In this document: positions 8,595-17,657 of the stretch, in pieces
How positions within the stretch are numbered: the stretch's first letter is position 1
How the letters are laid out: each line of letters opens with the position of its first letter
Assembly: GCA_023481285.1 (NCBI GenBank)
Contig: JAMCWL010000113.1
Location: forward strand, 1 to 50,021
From: Actinomycetota bacterium
Lineage (GTDB): Bacteria; Actinomycetota; Aquicultoria; Aquicultorales; JAMCWL01
Length of the DNA: 50,021 nt
Reading direction: 5' to 3'
Translations under genes and position numbers: made by a program
The notes under the pieces: generated by a model
What the model was told of the DNA's origin: nothing
Seen by the model: the letters and a program-made list of their open reading frames with translations, nothing else
The model's database searches: none

Positions 8595-10513
8595 CTGGAG
8601 ATATCCTCCGCCTTGATCATCGACTCTTCCTTAATGTCAAGCGCCTTGGCCAGAATGGACCTGACGACTGGAGCGGCCGCCGAACCTCCGTGTCCTCCCT
8701 GCTCTACGACGACGACCGCCAGGTATTTCGGATCGTCGGCCGGGGCGTACCCCACAAACCAGGCAAAGTCATCCTTGCCTTGAACTTCGGATGTGCCCGT
8801 CTTGCCGGCCACCGGCACCGGAAACCCCGAGAAGGCGCCGCTCGCCGTTCCATCCCTAGTTACTCGACCGAGGCCCGCTTTCATCACTGCGATGGCCTCG
8901 GGGCCAACCGGTATCTTCCTTCTGGCTTCCGGTTTAACCTCGTAGATGACCTTGCCATCGTTGTTTACGACGGCCCGAACCACGTGCGGCTTATAGAGAT
9001 TGCCCCCGTTGGCGATCGCCGCATAAGAGAGAGCGAGCTGAAGGGGTGTTACGAGGAGGTCTCCCTGGCCGATGGAGATATTGACCGTATCCCCGGGATA
9101 CCACGTCTGGTACTCCGGATACTCCTTGTTGAACTCCTTCTTCCACTTGCGGTCAGGAACTCGACCTACCGTTTCCGAGGGAAGGTCTATGCCCGTCGGG
9201 TTCCCAAGCCCAAAGACATCCCTCGCCCAGTACTGAAGGCGCTCTCCACCCTTCATTTCGAACTCATAGCCAAGCTGGTAAAAGACGGTATCGCAGGATT
9301 GGGCGATGGCGGAGATGAAGTCGATGGACCCGTGGCCGCTCGAAAGCCAACACTTCTTAGCCCACTGTTCGCCGAAGACACTCCAAGTCCCGCTGTCGAC
9401 AAAAACTCGCTCCGGCGTGGTTAGACCGTCTGAGAGGGCCCCGATGGCGGTGATCATCTTGAAGGTGGAACCCGGCGGGTAGGTAGCCATTATCGCCCGG
9501 TCGTTTAGCGGGTAACCGCTTGATTTGTCCGTCAGCACCGCCCAGTTCTTTGAGGAGATCCCCCCGAGAAAGAGCTTGGGATCGTATGACGGATAACTTG
9601 CAAGCGCCAGAACTTCGCCGTTTCGCGGGTCCAGCACGACGGCCGCGCCGGCGTTCGCCTTCTTATATTTTCCCTGCCTAGCGACGTTTATGGCGTCGGC
9701 CAGGCCCTTTTCAGCCGTCTGCTGTAAGTCCAGATCGAGCGTCAAGACGAGGTTGTGTCCGGGATTCGGCGTGATGCTTTTTAAGATTCTGAGAGGCCGG
9801 CCGGCCGCGTTGACCTCAACTTGCTGGCTCCCTTTGGTCCCCCTCAGTGCCCACTCGTAGGTCTTTTCGACGCCCGCCTTGCCCACAACATCTCCCATAT
9901 CATACCCTTCAGATTTCTTCTCTTTGAGCTCCTGCTCTGATGCCTCACCCAGGTATCCTACAAGGTGAGCGGCAAGGTTGCCGAAGGGATACTCCCTGAT
10001 AGTCTCAACCGTCAGGTCGACGCCTGGAAAATCAGACTGGTGCTCTCCTAGATATGCCACGACTCGCTTATCAACATCCCGCTTGATGATCCTTGGTTTC
10101 AACGGGTCGGCGTTCTTCTCGGAAAGCTTATCGGTGATCTCCTTAACGGAAAGCCCGGTTAGCTTAGCGAGCCTCTCAAGGACCTCCTTATTAACCTGGA
10201 CGACGGTCGGGAGAACGGATATCGCGAGTCCCGGACGGTTCGAGATGAAGATCTTTCGGTTACGATCGTATATGTAGCCTCTCGGAGCTTCGATGGGGAT
10301 GACCCGGCGGCGATTGCTCTCTGCAAGCTTCTGGTAGTTGGGGCCGTCCATAACCTGCATGAACCAGAGGCGGCCCAGGAGGACGGAGAAGGCGATTACC
10401 ATTGCCCCCGCGAAGGCGACAAGCCGTCCCCTCATGTCCTCCGGCTTCTGGCTCTTATCAAGAGACCGGTCGACCAGATCTTCTTCAAAATATTTGTAGT
10501 ACTCTTTGTCCAT
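8591..10513 (-). CDS. mrdA: Penicillin-binding protein 2, class B transpeptidase
   Basis: 640 residues: a short cytoplasmic N-terminus, one membrane anchor near residues 30-50 (LVAFAGAMVIAFSVLLGRLW), a dimerisation/pedestal domain, and the transpeptidase domain. That domain has active-site PPGSTFKM, the SxN-type motif QSCDTVF and GKTGTSEV. It cross-links peptidoglycan outside the cell and is the partner of RodA in lateral wall growth. It lies between mreD and rodA in the mre cluster, the standard arrangement. A 226-bp repeat-bearing gap separates it from mreD. Confidence 0.96.
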   Translation of the reverse strand: MDKEYYKYFEEDLVDRSLDKSQKPEDMRGRLVAFAGAMVIAFSVLLGRLWFMQVMDGPNYQKLAESNRRRVIPIEAPRGYIYDRNRKIFISNRPGLAISVLPTVVQVNKEVLERLAKLTGLSVKEITDKLSEKNADPLKPRIIKRDVDKRVVAYLGEHQSDFPGVDLTVETIREYPFGNLAAHLVGYLGEASEQELKEKKSEGYDMGDVVGKAGVEKTYEWALRGTKGSQQVEVNAAGRPLRILKSITPNPGHNLVLTLDLDLQQTAEKGLADAINVARQGKYKKANAGAAVVLDPRNGEVLALASYPSYDPKLFLGGISSKNWAVLTDKSSGYPLNDRAIMATYPPGSTFKMITAIGALSDGLTTPERVFVDSGTWSVFGEQWAKKCWLSSGHGSIDFISAIAQSCDTVFYQLGYEFEMKGGERLQYWARDVFGLGNPTGIDLPSETVGRVPDRKWKKEFNKEYPEYQTWYPGDTVNISIGQGDLLVTPLQLALSYAAIANGGNLYKPHVVRAVVNNDGKVIYEVKPEARRKIPVGPEAIAVMKAGLGRVTRDGTASGAFSGFPVPVAGKTGTSEVQGKDDFAWFVGYAPADDPKYLAVVVVEQGGHGGSAAAPVVRSILAKALDIKEESMIKAEDISR

Positions 10514-10739
10514 AATCCAGCTCTCGTGAGACTTGGGTTCCAGCCTTCGCCTTTCAGCTTCTAGCTTCTAGCTTTTTGTACTCATCGTTAGCCATTGTAA
10601 ACTCACTAGCGCTCTTCAATCTGGTAGGTGTCATACTAAGTCCTTAAAACACCCCTCAGGCTATTCTCACGACGCTATTAACCTCAACGTTTGTATAAGG
10701 AGCCTTTAGCTGGCAGCTAGTAGCCAGTGGCTAGTTTTT
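10514..10739. other. Spacer between mreD and mrdA with heptamer repeats
   Basis: 226 bp without a gene. Two short repeat patches are visible: AGCTTCT units around 10551-10575 and AGCTGGC/AGCTAGT/GGCTAGT heptamers around 10706-10736. No convincing promoter or terminator was found, so mrdA may be transcribed through from mreD. Confidence 0.5.
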
Positions 10740-11261
10740 CTATCCCCACTTTCTCTTCAATGTCATCGGCGTCTTTTCGGGGCGTGGTGTGGTCAGTCGA
10801 CGGTAGACAAGATATACCAACGGCATGGCCAGCGCGTTGTATAGGGCGGTCGGCAGAGCCATATCGAAAAAGAGCTTGCTCAAGCCGATCTTCTCGCCGA
10901 GGAGAAAGTTGAAGCCGGCATAGGTAAAGTCGTTCAGTACGCTCGCAGTAAGAATGGCCCCCATCGGAAGAAGAACGTTTTCAACAAAGATCGTCCGCTC
11001 AACAAAGCCCGACACGTAGCCGACTATCGCTTTTGAAAACGCCGAGAGCCCGACCACCTGACCGCCAAGAAGGTCCTGAACAAGACCTCCAACAAAGCCC
11101 AAGGAAGCACCTTTTGCCGAGCCCTCCGAGAAACCAAAAAGAACGATCAGAATAAGAACGACATCCGGCTGGGCGCCCGCAATAGCAAGATGAGGGACAA
11201 CCGCAGCTTGAAATAGCAAGGCTAGAAGTATGGTGATGGCTGTTGCCAGCGGCTTTCTCAT
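10740..11261 (-). CDS. mreD: Rod-shape determining protein MreD
   Basis: About 173 residues, almost entirely hydrophobic, with roughly five membrane segments (for example ATAITILLALLFQAAVVPHL and VVLILIVLFGFSEG). It has the GFVGGLVQDLL motif common to MreD. The ATG at 11261 is preferred because GGAGAG lies just upstream, overlapping the end of mreC; a TTG at 11276 is possible. MreD is a poorly understood membrane subunit of the elongasome and is encoded between MreC and PBP2. Confidence 0.9.
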   Translation of the reverse strand: MRKPLATAITILLALLFQAAVVPHLAIAGAQPDVVLILIVLFGFSEGSAKGASLGFVGGLVQDLLGGQVVGLSAFSKAIVGYVSGFVERTIFVENVLLPMGAILTASVLNDFTYAGFNFLLGEKIGLSKLFFDMALPTALYNALAMPLVYLVYRRLTTPRPEKTPMTLKRKWG

Positions 11262-11265
11262 CCGA

Positions 11266-12108
11266 TCACTCTCCAAACGGCGTCTTCTCGGGGGGATTGG
11301 TTACAACAAGCACTTCCTCAAGCCGGCGAAAATCAACCGGGGAGATGACCTTGACCGCCTTGTAAAGATTGTAACCAACTTTACCCGGCTCTGCGGTCTT
11401 CCCAACAAAAAGGCCCTTAGGAAAGACCCCTCCCAGGCCAGACGTTACGACAGCTTCGCCCGCTGAAACCGTCGTCTCTTTCGAGATATAGGAGACTAGT
11501 AGAGAGCCATCCGACTGCCCCTGAAGAACGCCGACGTCACCACTGCCGCCCAACTGGACGGAGACGCCGCTCTTCTGGTCGATTATGAGGAGGATGCGCG
11601 AGGCGTTCGCCGACGTCTGTATGACCTGCCCAACCAGGCCGTCTCCAGTAACAACGGGCATGCCTTTTTGGACGCCGTCGTTGGAGCCGAGGTCGATGAT
11701 TATCGTCGACTGCCAACTGGTCGACTGCCAGCCGATGACCTTGGCAGGAAGCCCCTTGAACTCGGTGCGCTGCTTGAAAACTAGAAGGCTCCTCAACCGC
11801 TTGTTCTCAGCTTCAAGGGCCGACATGGAGCGAAGCTTCGATCTAAGTTCGGTATTCTGCCGCTTGAGAGCTGCGTTCTCAGTCCGGAATTTTCCGACGT
11901 CGACAAAGAAGCCGTAAATTTCGGATATGGGCTGAGCCACCCTCGCGATGGCCGATTGAGCCGGCGCTATGAGTCCGATGCTCCAACCCTGGACGCGGTG
12001 GAGCGGTCCCTCCTGACCCTCTTTATAGTAGACGGTCACCAGCACCATGCTCGCGACGACGAGCGCCGCAATGACCGGGTAGCCTCGCCTGCCCTCCGTA
12101 GGGCTCAA
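11266..12108 (-). CDS. mreC: Cell shape-determining protein MreC
   Basis: Bitopic protein with one N-terminal membrane segment (VIAALVVASMVLVTVYY). A coiled coil follows (about FRTENAALKRQNTELRSKLR), then the beta-rich MreC domain with VIGWQSTSWQSTIIIDLGSN and GMPVVTGDGLVGQV. The longest reading frame starts with TTG at 12162, but its first codons fall in an ATCCAG-type repeat. I prefer the TTG at 12108, which has GGGAG eight bases upstream and starts just before the membrane segment. MreC forms periplasmic or extracellular filaments that activate PBP2/RodA. Confidence 0.92.
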   Translation of the reverse strand: MSPTEGRRGYPVIAALVVASMVLVTVYYKEGQEGPLHRVQGWSIGLIAPAQSAIARVAQPISEIYGFFVDVGKFRTENAALKRQNTELRSKLRSMSALEAENKRLRSLLVFKQRTEFKGLPAKVIGWQSTSWQSTIIIDLGSNDGVQKGMPVVTGDGLVGQVIQTSANASRILLIIDQKSGVSVQLGGSGDVGVLQGQSDGSLLVSYISKETTVSAGEAVVTSGLGGVFPKGLFVGKTAEPGKVGYNLYKAVKVISPVDFRRLEEVLVVTNPPEKTPFGE

Positions 12109-12215
12109 GTGAAACACTCCCAACAAAGAAGACGCTGGATACTGGATTCTTGCCACTGGCAAAGGACAAGAAAACCAGTCTTGCGTATCCGCAAGCCGCC
12201 TCTTGAAAGCAGTAA

Positions 12216-12301
12216 AAAATAGACTCTAGATTCTAGGACAATAGGATGCTAAGCAGAAGCTTCATTAGTCTAGCGTCCAGAGTCGAGTGTCCAGTATCCG
12301 C
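12216..12301. repeat. Degenerate heptamer repeats between mreB and mreC
   Basis: Loose repeats of CTAGATTCTAG, GTCTAGCGTCCAGAGTC and GTCCAGTATCC type fill most of the 145-bp gap between mreB and mreC. They belong to the same family as the ATCCAGT arrays at 307-348 and 29604-29631. No terminator is visible. Confidence 0.55.
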
Positions 12302-12307
12302 TTAATC

Positions 12308-13336
12308 CTATCTTCCGCGGATTAGGATCTTCCGAAGCGCCTGTATTTCCTGCAGGGCCTTGCCGCTCCCCACAACGACGCAGATGAGCGGGTCTTCCGT
12401 CAGATGAACCGGCATGCCCGTCTCCTGCCTGATCCTCTCGTCGAGACCCCTCAAAAGCGAGCCGCCGCCGGACATGACGATTCCCCGGTCCATAATATCG
12501 CTTGAGAGCTCGGGAGGCGTTTTCTCAAGCGTCGATTTAATGGAGGTGATGATGGCCGTAAGCGGCTCCTCGATGGCCGTGCGAACTTCCTCCGAGGAGA
12601 GGATGATATTCTTGGGCAGCCCCGTCAGTATGTCGCGCCCCCGGACCTCGACGTCCTCTTCGTCGGGGAGCGGGTAAGCCGATCCGATCTCCATCTTTAT
12701 CTCCTCGGCGGTCCGCTCGCCGATCATAACGTTGTACTCTTTCTTCACGTGCTGGATGATCGCGTCGTCGAATTCATCGCCGCCGATGCGGATGGAAGCC
12801 GAGCAGACTATGCCGCCTAGAGAGATGACTGCAACCTCCGTCGTGCCGCCGCCGATGTCAACGATCATGTTGCCGGCCGGCTCCTGTATCGGAAGCCCCG
12901 CTCCAATCGCCGCGGCGACCGGCTCTTCGATCAGGAAAGCTTCCCGGGCGCCCGCCTGAATCGTTGCCTCATAGACGGCTCGCTTTTCAACTTCGGTAAC
13001 CCCGGAAGGCACGCAAACGACGACCCGCGGTCTAACCGCCCAGCGCCGGTTGTGTACCTTCTGTATGAAATGCCTGAGCATCGCCTCGGTCACATCGAAG
13101 TCGGCGATGACGCCATCCTTAAGGGGACGGATGGCCACGATATTTCCTGGCGTTCTACCGATCATCCTTTTAGCTTCGGTGCCTACCGCCAGGATTTTGC
13201 CCGACTGCTTATCGAAAGCGACCACCGAGGGTTCGACGAGAACGATCCCTTTGCCCTTAACATGGACGAGCGTATTTGCGGTTCCAAGATCGACCGCCAT
13301 ATCCCGGCCAAATGGCACCGAGAGAAAATCGAACAT
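12308..13336 (-). CDS. mreB: Actin-like rod-shape protein MreB
   Basis: 342 residues with the actin/Hsp70 ATPase signatures: phosphate-1 [15 protein letters not shown], phosphate-2 [16 protein letters not shown] and adenosine motif [18 protein letters not shown]. Length and sequence are typical MreB. It polymerises under the membrane and guides the MreC/MreD/PBP2/RodA machinery. The ATG start lies 11 bp after the radC stop, so radC and mreB are co-transcribed, an arrangement also known from Firmicutes. Confidence 0.97.
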   Translation of the reverse strand: MFDFLSVPFGRDMAVDLGTANTLVHVKGKGIVLVEPSVVAFDKQSGKILAVGTEAKRMIGRTPGNIVAIRPLKDGVIADFDVTEAMLRHFIQKVHNRRWAVRPRVVVCVPSGVTEVEKRAVYEATIQAGAREAFLIEEPVAAAIGAGLPIQEPAGNMIVDIGGGTTEVAVISLGGIVCSASIRIGGDEFDDAIIQHVKKEYNVMIGERTAEEIKMEIGSAYPLPDEEDVEVRGRDILTGLPKNIILSSEEVRTAIEEPLTAIITSIKSTLEKTPPELSSDIMDRGIVMSGGGSLLRGLDERIRQETGMPVHLTEDPLICVVVGSGKALQEIQALRKILIRGR

Positions 13337-13347
13337 GCAAATCTCCT

Positions 13348-14040
13348 TTACATCAAGTTGCGCTCCTTCAGGCTGACGAAAGTGCCATCGCCCAGGATAA
13401 CGTGGTCGAGCAAGTCTATACCCAAGATATTTCCTGCTTTGACCAGGCGCCTGGTGAGCAATATGTCCTCCGCCGATGGCGTCGGGTCGCCGCTCGGGTG
13501 GTTATGGGCGACGATAACCGCCGCTCCGGAGAGGCGTATCACCGCCTTAAAGAGCTCCCTCGGATGAACTATCGAGGATGAGAGCGAACCGATCGAGACG
13601 TCTATCGAGCGAAGAAGCTGGTTCTTGGTGTTAAGAACCAGCGCCTTAAAATGTTCTCTATCAAGATAGCGCATCTTGGACATGAGCAAGTCGACCGCGT
13701 CCTTCGGAGTTGAGACAACCGGCCTTTGTGATGGAGTGGCGGCGCTCGCTCGCTTTCCGAGCTCGAACGCGGCGACAACCTGAGCAGCCTTGGCTTCTCC
13801 GATGCCGTCGACACGGCACAACTCCTCCGGCATGGCGTTCGCCAGCTTTCCGATATCGCCTGCGTCGGCCAGAATTCGATTGCCCAAATCGACCGCGGTC
13901 TCGCCCTGTCTGCCTGTTCGAACAAGAATCCCCAGAAGCTCAGCGTCGGAGAGCATCGGGGCACCCATGCTCATCAGCCGCTCTCTCGGACGGACCGAGA
14001 GCGGCATCTCTTTTATGGTTAAACGCCCGCTGTCAGTCAT
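13348..14040 (-). CDS. radC: RadC family JAB-domain protein
   Basis: 230 residues: an N-terminal helix-hairpin-helix region (about residues 10-90, with [20 protein letters not shown]) and a JAB/MPN metalloprotease-like domain with [14 protein letters not shown]. Both are standard for RadC. Despite the name, a role in DNA repair is not proven, and metalloprotease or nuclease activity is debated. It lies immediately upstream of mreB and follows the DUF4321 gene by 7 bp, so the three form one transcript. Confidence 0.93.
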   Translation of the reverse strand: MTDSGRLTIKEMPLSVRPRERLMSMGAPMLSDAELLGILVRTGRQGETAVDLGNRILADAGDIGKLANAMPEELCRVDGIGEAKAAQVVAAFELGKRASAATPSQRPVVSTPKDAVDLLMSKMRYLDREHFKALVLNTKNQLLRSIDVSIGSLSSSIVHPRELFKAVIRLSGAAVIVAHNHPSGDPTPSAEDILLTRRLVKAGNILGIDLLDHVILGDGTFVSLKERNLM

Positions 14041-14047
14041 CTAACCG

Positions 14048-14317
14048 TTATCTCCTGCTCACCAGCATGACCCCGGCGACCGCACCGAGGACGGCCGCCA
14101 CGCTAACCTTGAATTCGAACCCGACGGTGAGTGCGAATATCGCAAGATCGACGGTCGACGGCTTGACGCCAATCGGATAATTGCGGGCAAGAAATGGGAG
14201 CGCTTTGCTGAGCAGCTCACCCAGTATACCGCCGAGCATGGCGCCCAAAAAAAGAGCGACTGCAATCGCCGGATACGACCGTCTTGGATGCCTCGTTCTT
14301 CTTACCGGCCGCTCCAA
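14048..14317 (-). CDS. Small membrane protein, DUF4321-like
   Basis: 89 residues with a basic N-terminus (RRTRHPRRS), a hydrophobic segment YPAIAVALFLGAMLGGILGE, a central polar part and a second hydrophobic segment near the C-terminus (VSVAAVLGAVAGVMLV). The layout and its position directly upstream of radC-mreB match the DUF4321 family of small membrane proteins. No function is known to me. The start is a TTG codon with weak support; a later start is possible. Confidence 0.7.
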   Translation of the reverse strand: MERPVRRTRHPRRSYPAIAVALFLGAMLGGILGELLSKALPFLARNYPIGVKPSTVDLAIFALTVGFEFKVSVAAVLGAVAGVMLVSRR

Positions 14318-14416
14318 AATGTGCCCCCTTCGGGCCGCGCCCGGCTCTATTAAGCCCTCACCTAACCAACTAATAGCAGCTTAGTCAGCCGATACCTACC
14401 CAAAAGGCCAAAGCTT

Positions 14417-14446
14417 AGTTTATCATTCATCGCTTCCGCTTTTCAA
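14417..14446 (-). promoter_or_regulatory. Promoter for the DUF4321-radC-mre operon
   Basis: Minus strand: -35 TTGAAA (14441-14446, five of six), an 18-bp spacer and -10 TAAACT (14417-14422, four of six). It lies about 100 bp upstream of the DUF4321 start, downstream of the small ORF at 14505-14720. Confidence 0.55.
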
Positions 14447-14504
14447 GGTAGGGTATTTTGGCACATGCGCATAGTTACAAATGGTTATCTATGCTACCAA
14501 GTGG

Positions 14505-14720
14505 CTAAAGAGATGGCAAATACCCTTTTAGCGCGCGTAAGATGGAGATAAGTTTCGGATCGGAAAAGAAGTGATCGACCTTATCCTCTTTCGTGTCCTC
14601 GGCAAAGACCTCGCGATTCAGCTTCACCAAGGCGCGATCCGAGTCGACTTCGATTTTTTCAAAGTCGTACTCCGTAAGCGCCTCTCTAAGCATTAATGCG
14701 AACTCTTCTTCCTGGGTCAT
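14505..14720 (-). CDS. Small acidic protein of unknown function
   Basis: 71 residues starting MTQEEEFALMLREALTEYDF. The ATG at 14720 is chosen because GGAGG lies six bases upstream; longer TTG starts would include non-coding-like sequence. The product is acidic, soluble and predicted mostly helical, without cysteines or a recognised domain. It follows nuoN by about 77 bp on the same strand and could be the last gene of the nuo operon or an independent gene. I do not recognise it. Confidence 0.6.
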   Translation of the reverse strand: MTQEEEFALMLREALTEYDFEKIEVDSDRALVKLNREVFAEDTKEDKVDHFFSDPKLISILRALKGYLPSL

Positions 14721-14797
14721 GGCAAGCCTCCACCACATTTTTGCCACCGCAGGGCCCAATTTAATCAAAGCGCTAGAGACCAGCAATTAGCAATAGG

Positions 14798-16195
14798 TTA
14801 GAGATTGAGCATGGTCAGGATCGCCGACGGGTAGATGCCGATAACGGCGATGGCGGCAACTAGGAAGTAAATCGTGGCTTTAAGGGGCCATGGAACTGAA
14901 ACCTCACTGCTCGCGACGGGCTTCACCAGGTACATCTGGCGAATGATATTCGAGTAATAGCCGAAGGAGATTACGGAGTTTACGACGCCGACGACCGCCA
15001 GCCATACCATGCCGCCCCTGACAGCCGACGAGAAGAGATAGAACTTGCCGATAAAACCGGCAAGCGGTGGGAGCCCCACCAGGGAGAAGAGAAAGACCGC
15101 CATGGCGAAGGAGAGGCCGGGAGCCCTCTTGGAGAGCCCCGCAAAGCCCTCGATTGATTCGCCGACCGTCGGCGCAGCGGCGAGAACGATTAGGAAAGCT
15201 CCGAGAACCGCAGCCGAGTAGACTAGGAAGTAGAAGATGAGCGAAGTCCTAGCGTAGCCGCTCACGACCGCCAGTCCGACCAGAAGATAGCCGGTATGCG
15301 CGATGCTTGAGTAACCCAAGAGCCGGCGAACGGTCGTCTGTGAGAGCGCCGCCAGATTACCGACTAACATGCTGCCCACAGCAATTATCGCAAAGAGCGG
15401 AGCCCACGTGGTGGCGGCGGGGCCAAGAGCGACGACGAAGAGGCGTATGATGGCGGCAAAGCCCCCCGCCTTCGGACCGACCGCCAGATATGAAGCGACC
15501 GGAACGTCCGCCCCTTCGTAAACATCCGGCGCCCAGAAGTGAAATGGAACCGCCGCGATCTTGAAGCCGAGCCCGGCAAGAAGAGTGATGATGCCGATGA
15601 CGAGCGCAGGCGACATGCCGGTCCGGGAAAGCGAGGCGGCGATATCCGTGAAAGAAATCGAACCCGTAAGTCCGAAAGTAAGAGAAGCACCGTAGATGAA
15701 GATGGCCGAAGCGACCATCCCCAGGAGAAAGTATTTGAGCGCAGCCTCGGTAGAGCGACCGTCTCTCTTAAGCGCCACAAGAGCGTAGCTGGGAAGAACG
15801 GTCAGTTCGAGCGAGAGGAAGAGAACGAGCAGGTCCCCTGCGGAGGCCATCATCGTCGCCCCCAGAACGGACAGCGAGAGAAGCAGGTAGAACTCCCCAC
15901 GCTTCGCCCCGGCGATGCTCACGCGGGCCGTCGCGATGGCGACAAGCGCCGATGCGGCCAGCAGAATAGCCTTAAAAGCGGCGGCCAAAGCATCGATGCG
16001 GTAGCCACCATTGAAGGCCGTCTCGGTGACGCCGGCCCCGAGGAGAACGGCGTCCGCCACTAAAGCACCGATGAACCCCATCCCTATGACATAGCCGAGC
16101 CAGGGCCTTTTCACATCCCGGTCGAGCTCGATAAGGAGCGCTATGAGCGCAACCGCAAAAACTATTATCTCAGGCGCAAATACCGACCAGCTCAA
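14798..16195 (-). CDS. nuoN: NADH-quinone oxidoreductase subunit N
   Basis: 465 residues, a multi-spanning antiporter-like subunit of complex I. The proton-channel core includes LSLELTVLPSYALVALKRDG (conserved Glu in transmembrane helix 5) and the discontinuous-helix region LGYSSIAHTGYLLVGLA. A TTG start follows the nuoM stop directly; the nuoM tail GGAGGA acts as its ribosome binding site. It is the last canonical subunit of the operon and sits in the membrane arm. Confidence 0.95.
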   Translation of the reverse strand: MSWSVFAPEIIVFAVALIALLIELDRDVKRPWLGYVIGMGFIGALVADAVLLGAGVTETAFNGGYRIDALAAAFKAILLAASALVAIATARVSIAGAKRGEFYLLLSLSVLGATMMASAGDLLVLFLSLELTVLPSYALVALKRDGRSTEAALKYFLLGMVASAIFIYGASLTFGLTGSISFTDIAASLSRTGMSPALVIGIITLLAGLGFKIAAVPFHFWAPDVYEGADVPVASYLAVGPKAGGFAAIIRLFVVALGPAATTWAPLFAIIAVGSMLVGNLAALSQTTVRRLLGYSSIAHTGYLLVGLAVVSGYARTSLIFYFLVYSAAVLGAFLIVLAAAPTVGESIEGFAGLSKRAPGLSFAMAVFLFSLVGLPPLAGFIGKFYLFSSAVRGGMVWLAVVGVVNSVISFGYYSNIIRQMYLVKPVASSEVSVPWPLKATIYFLVAAIAVIGIYPSAILTMLNL

Positions 16196-17656
16196 TTATC
16201 CTCCTACCATCTTCATAATCCCGCCGACGGCCGGGTTTATCGCGGCAAGCAGCGGTAGCGGGTAGAGCCCTATGGCGAGCGTCGCCGTAGCCAGCGGGGC
16301 GACGCTTGCAATCTCCCTCAAGCTCGCATCCGGAAGCCCCTTGAATTTAGCTGGAAGCGACTCGAAATTCACCCGCTGGACCGTCCAGAGCAGGTATCCG
16401 GCGGTCAGAACGACGGCCGACGCCGCGAGAATCGACAACCAGATGTACGCCTTGTATGACCCTAGCACCACCAGAAACTCGGCGACAAACCCCGACATCC
16501 CCGGAAGGCCGAGCGACGCGAGGGCGGCAAAGCCGAAGAGACCGGCGAGCTTTGGCACGGCGGTGGAAAGCCCGCCCAGCTCCGCAATCTGACGCGTATG
16601 CGTTCTCTCGTAGATATAGCCCACGAGAAGGAAGAGCATGCCGGTAATGAGCCCGTGACTGACCATCTGGAGGACGGCTCCGTTGAGGGACGCGGTGGCC
16701 GCGGCCGCTATGCCGAGCATCACATATCCCATGTGTGAAACGCTCGAATAGGCGATGAGCTTCTTCAGATCCTTCTGGGCGAGCGCCAGAGCCGCGCCGT
16801 AGATGATGGAGACGATGGCGAGCCCGGCGATGGCCGGTCTATAGTAGTGGAAAGCTTTCGGTAGAATCGGCAGTGCGATTCTTATGAAGCCATAGCCGCC
16901 CATCTTAAGAAGAACGCCCGCAAGCAAAACAGACCCGGCGGTGGGCGCCTCGACGTGCGCGTCGGGAAGCCAGGTATGGAACGGGAATATCGGAACCTTG
17001 ACCGCAAATCCCAGGAAGAAAGCCGCGAAAATGACGATCTGGACTTCACGAGCCAGCACGACCCCCTGAAGCTTCAGGATGTCGAAGCTTCCGATGCCGG
17101 CGGCGAAGTAGAGGCTGATGATACCGACGAGCATGAGGACCGATCCCAGCAGGGTGTAGATGAAGAACTTGATCGCCGCGTACTCCCGGCGCGCGCTTCC
17201 CCAGATGCCGATAAGGAAGAACATCGGTATGAGAACGAGCTCCCAGAAGACGTAGAAGAGCACGAAATCAAGCGCGGCGAAGACGCCGAGCATGCCCACC
17301 TCAAGGAGGAGGAGAAGGGCGAAGTAGCTTCTAACCCGCTCGGTGATGGACCAGGAGGCGACGACGGCGACGACGGACAAGAGTAGCGCCAGAACGAAGA
17401 GGGGCATCGAGATGCCGTCCAACCCGAGGTGATACGAGATCCCCGCCGAGGCTATCCAGTCGAAGCGCTCGATAAAGTTCATCGCACCCGTCTTGAAAAG
17501 GGCGACCAGGGCCGCCCCTAGAGCCAGGTCGAGAAGAGCGACCGCGAGCGCCGTCCAGCGAATGGCGGCGTGTCTCTCTTTGGGAAGCGCCATGACCAAC
17601 GCGATCCCGAGGACCGGAAGGAAAATTATCGCCGTTAGGATCGGAAAGCCCTCCAT
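16196..17656 (-). CDS. nuoM: NADH-quinone oxidoreductase subunit M
   Basis: About 486 residues with the Mrp-antiporter-like fold. The conserved FYVFWELVLIPMFFLIG segment carries the key Glu, and the PFHTWLPDAHVEAPTAGSV and LKKLIAYSSVSHMGYV signatures follow. The ATG at 17656 is preferred (GCGAGG upstream, at the nuoL stop); the longest frame starts at 17671. It is a membrane-arm proton-pumping subunit lying between nuoL and nuoN. Confidence 0.96.
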   Translation of the reverse strand: MEGFPILTAIIFLPVLGIALVMALPKERHAAIRWTALAVALLDLALGAALVALFKTGAMNFIERFDWIASAGISYHLGLDGISMPLFVLALLLSVVAVVASWSITERVRSYFALLLLLEVGMLGVFAALDFVLFYVFWELVLIPMFFLIGIWGSARREYAAIKFFIYTLLGSVLMLVGIISLYFAAGIGSFDILKLQGVVLAREVQIVIFAAFFLGFAVKVPIFPFHTWLPDAHVEAPTAGSVLLAGVLLKMGGYGFIRIALPILPKAFHYYRPAIAGLAIVSIIYGAALALAQKDLKKLIAYSSVSHMGYVMLGIAAAATASLNGAVLQMVSHGLITGMLFLLVGYIYERTHTRQIAELGGLSTAVPKLAGLFGFAALASLGLPGMSGFVAEFLVVLGSYKAYIWLSILAASAVVLTAGYLLWTVQRVNFESLPAKFKGLPDASLREIASVAPLATATLAIGLYPLPLLAAINPAVGGIMKMVGG

Positions 17657-17657
17657 A

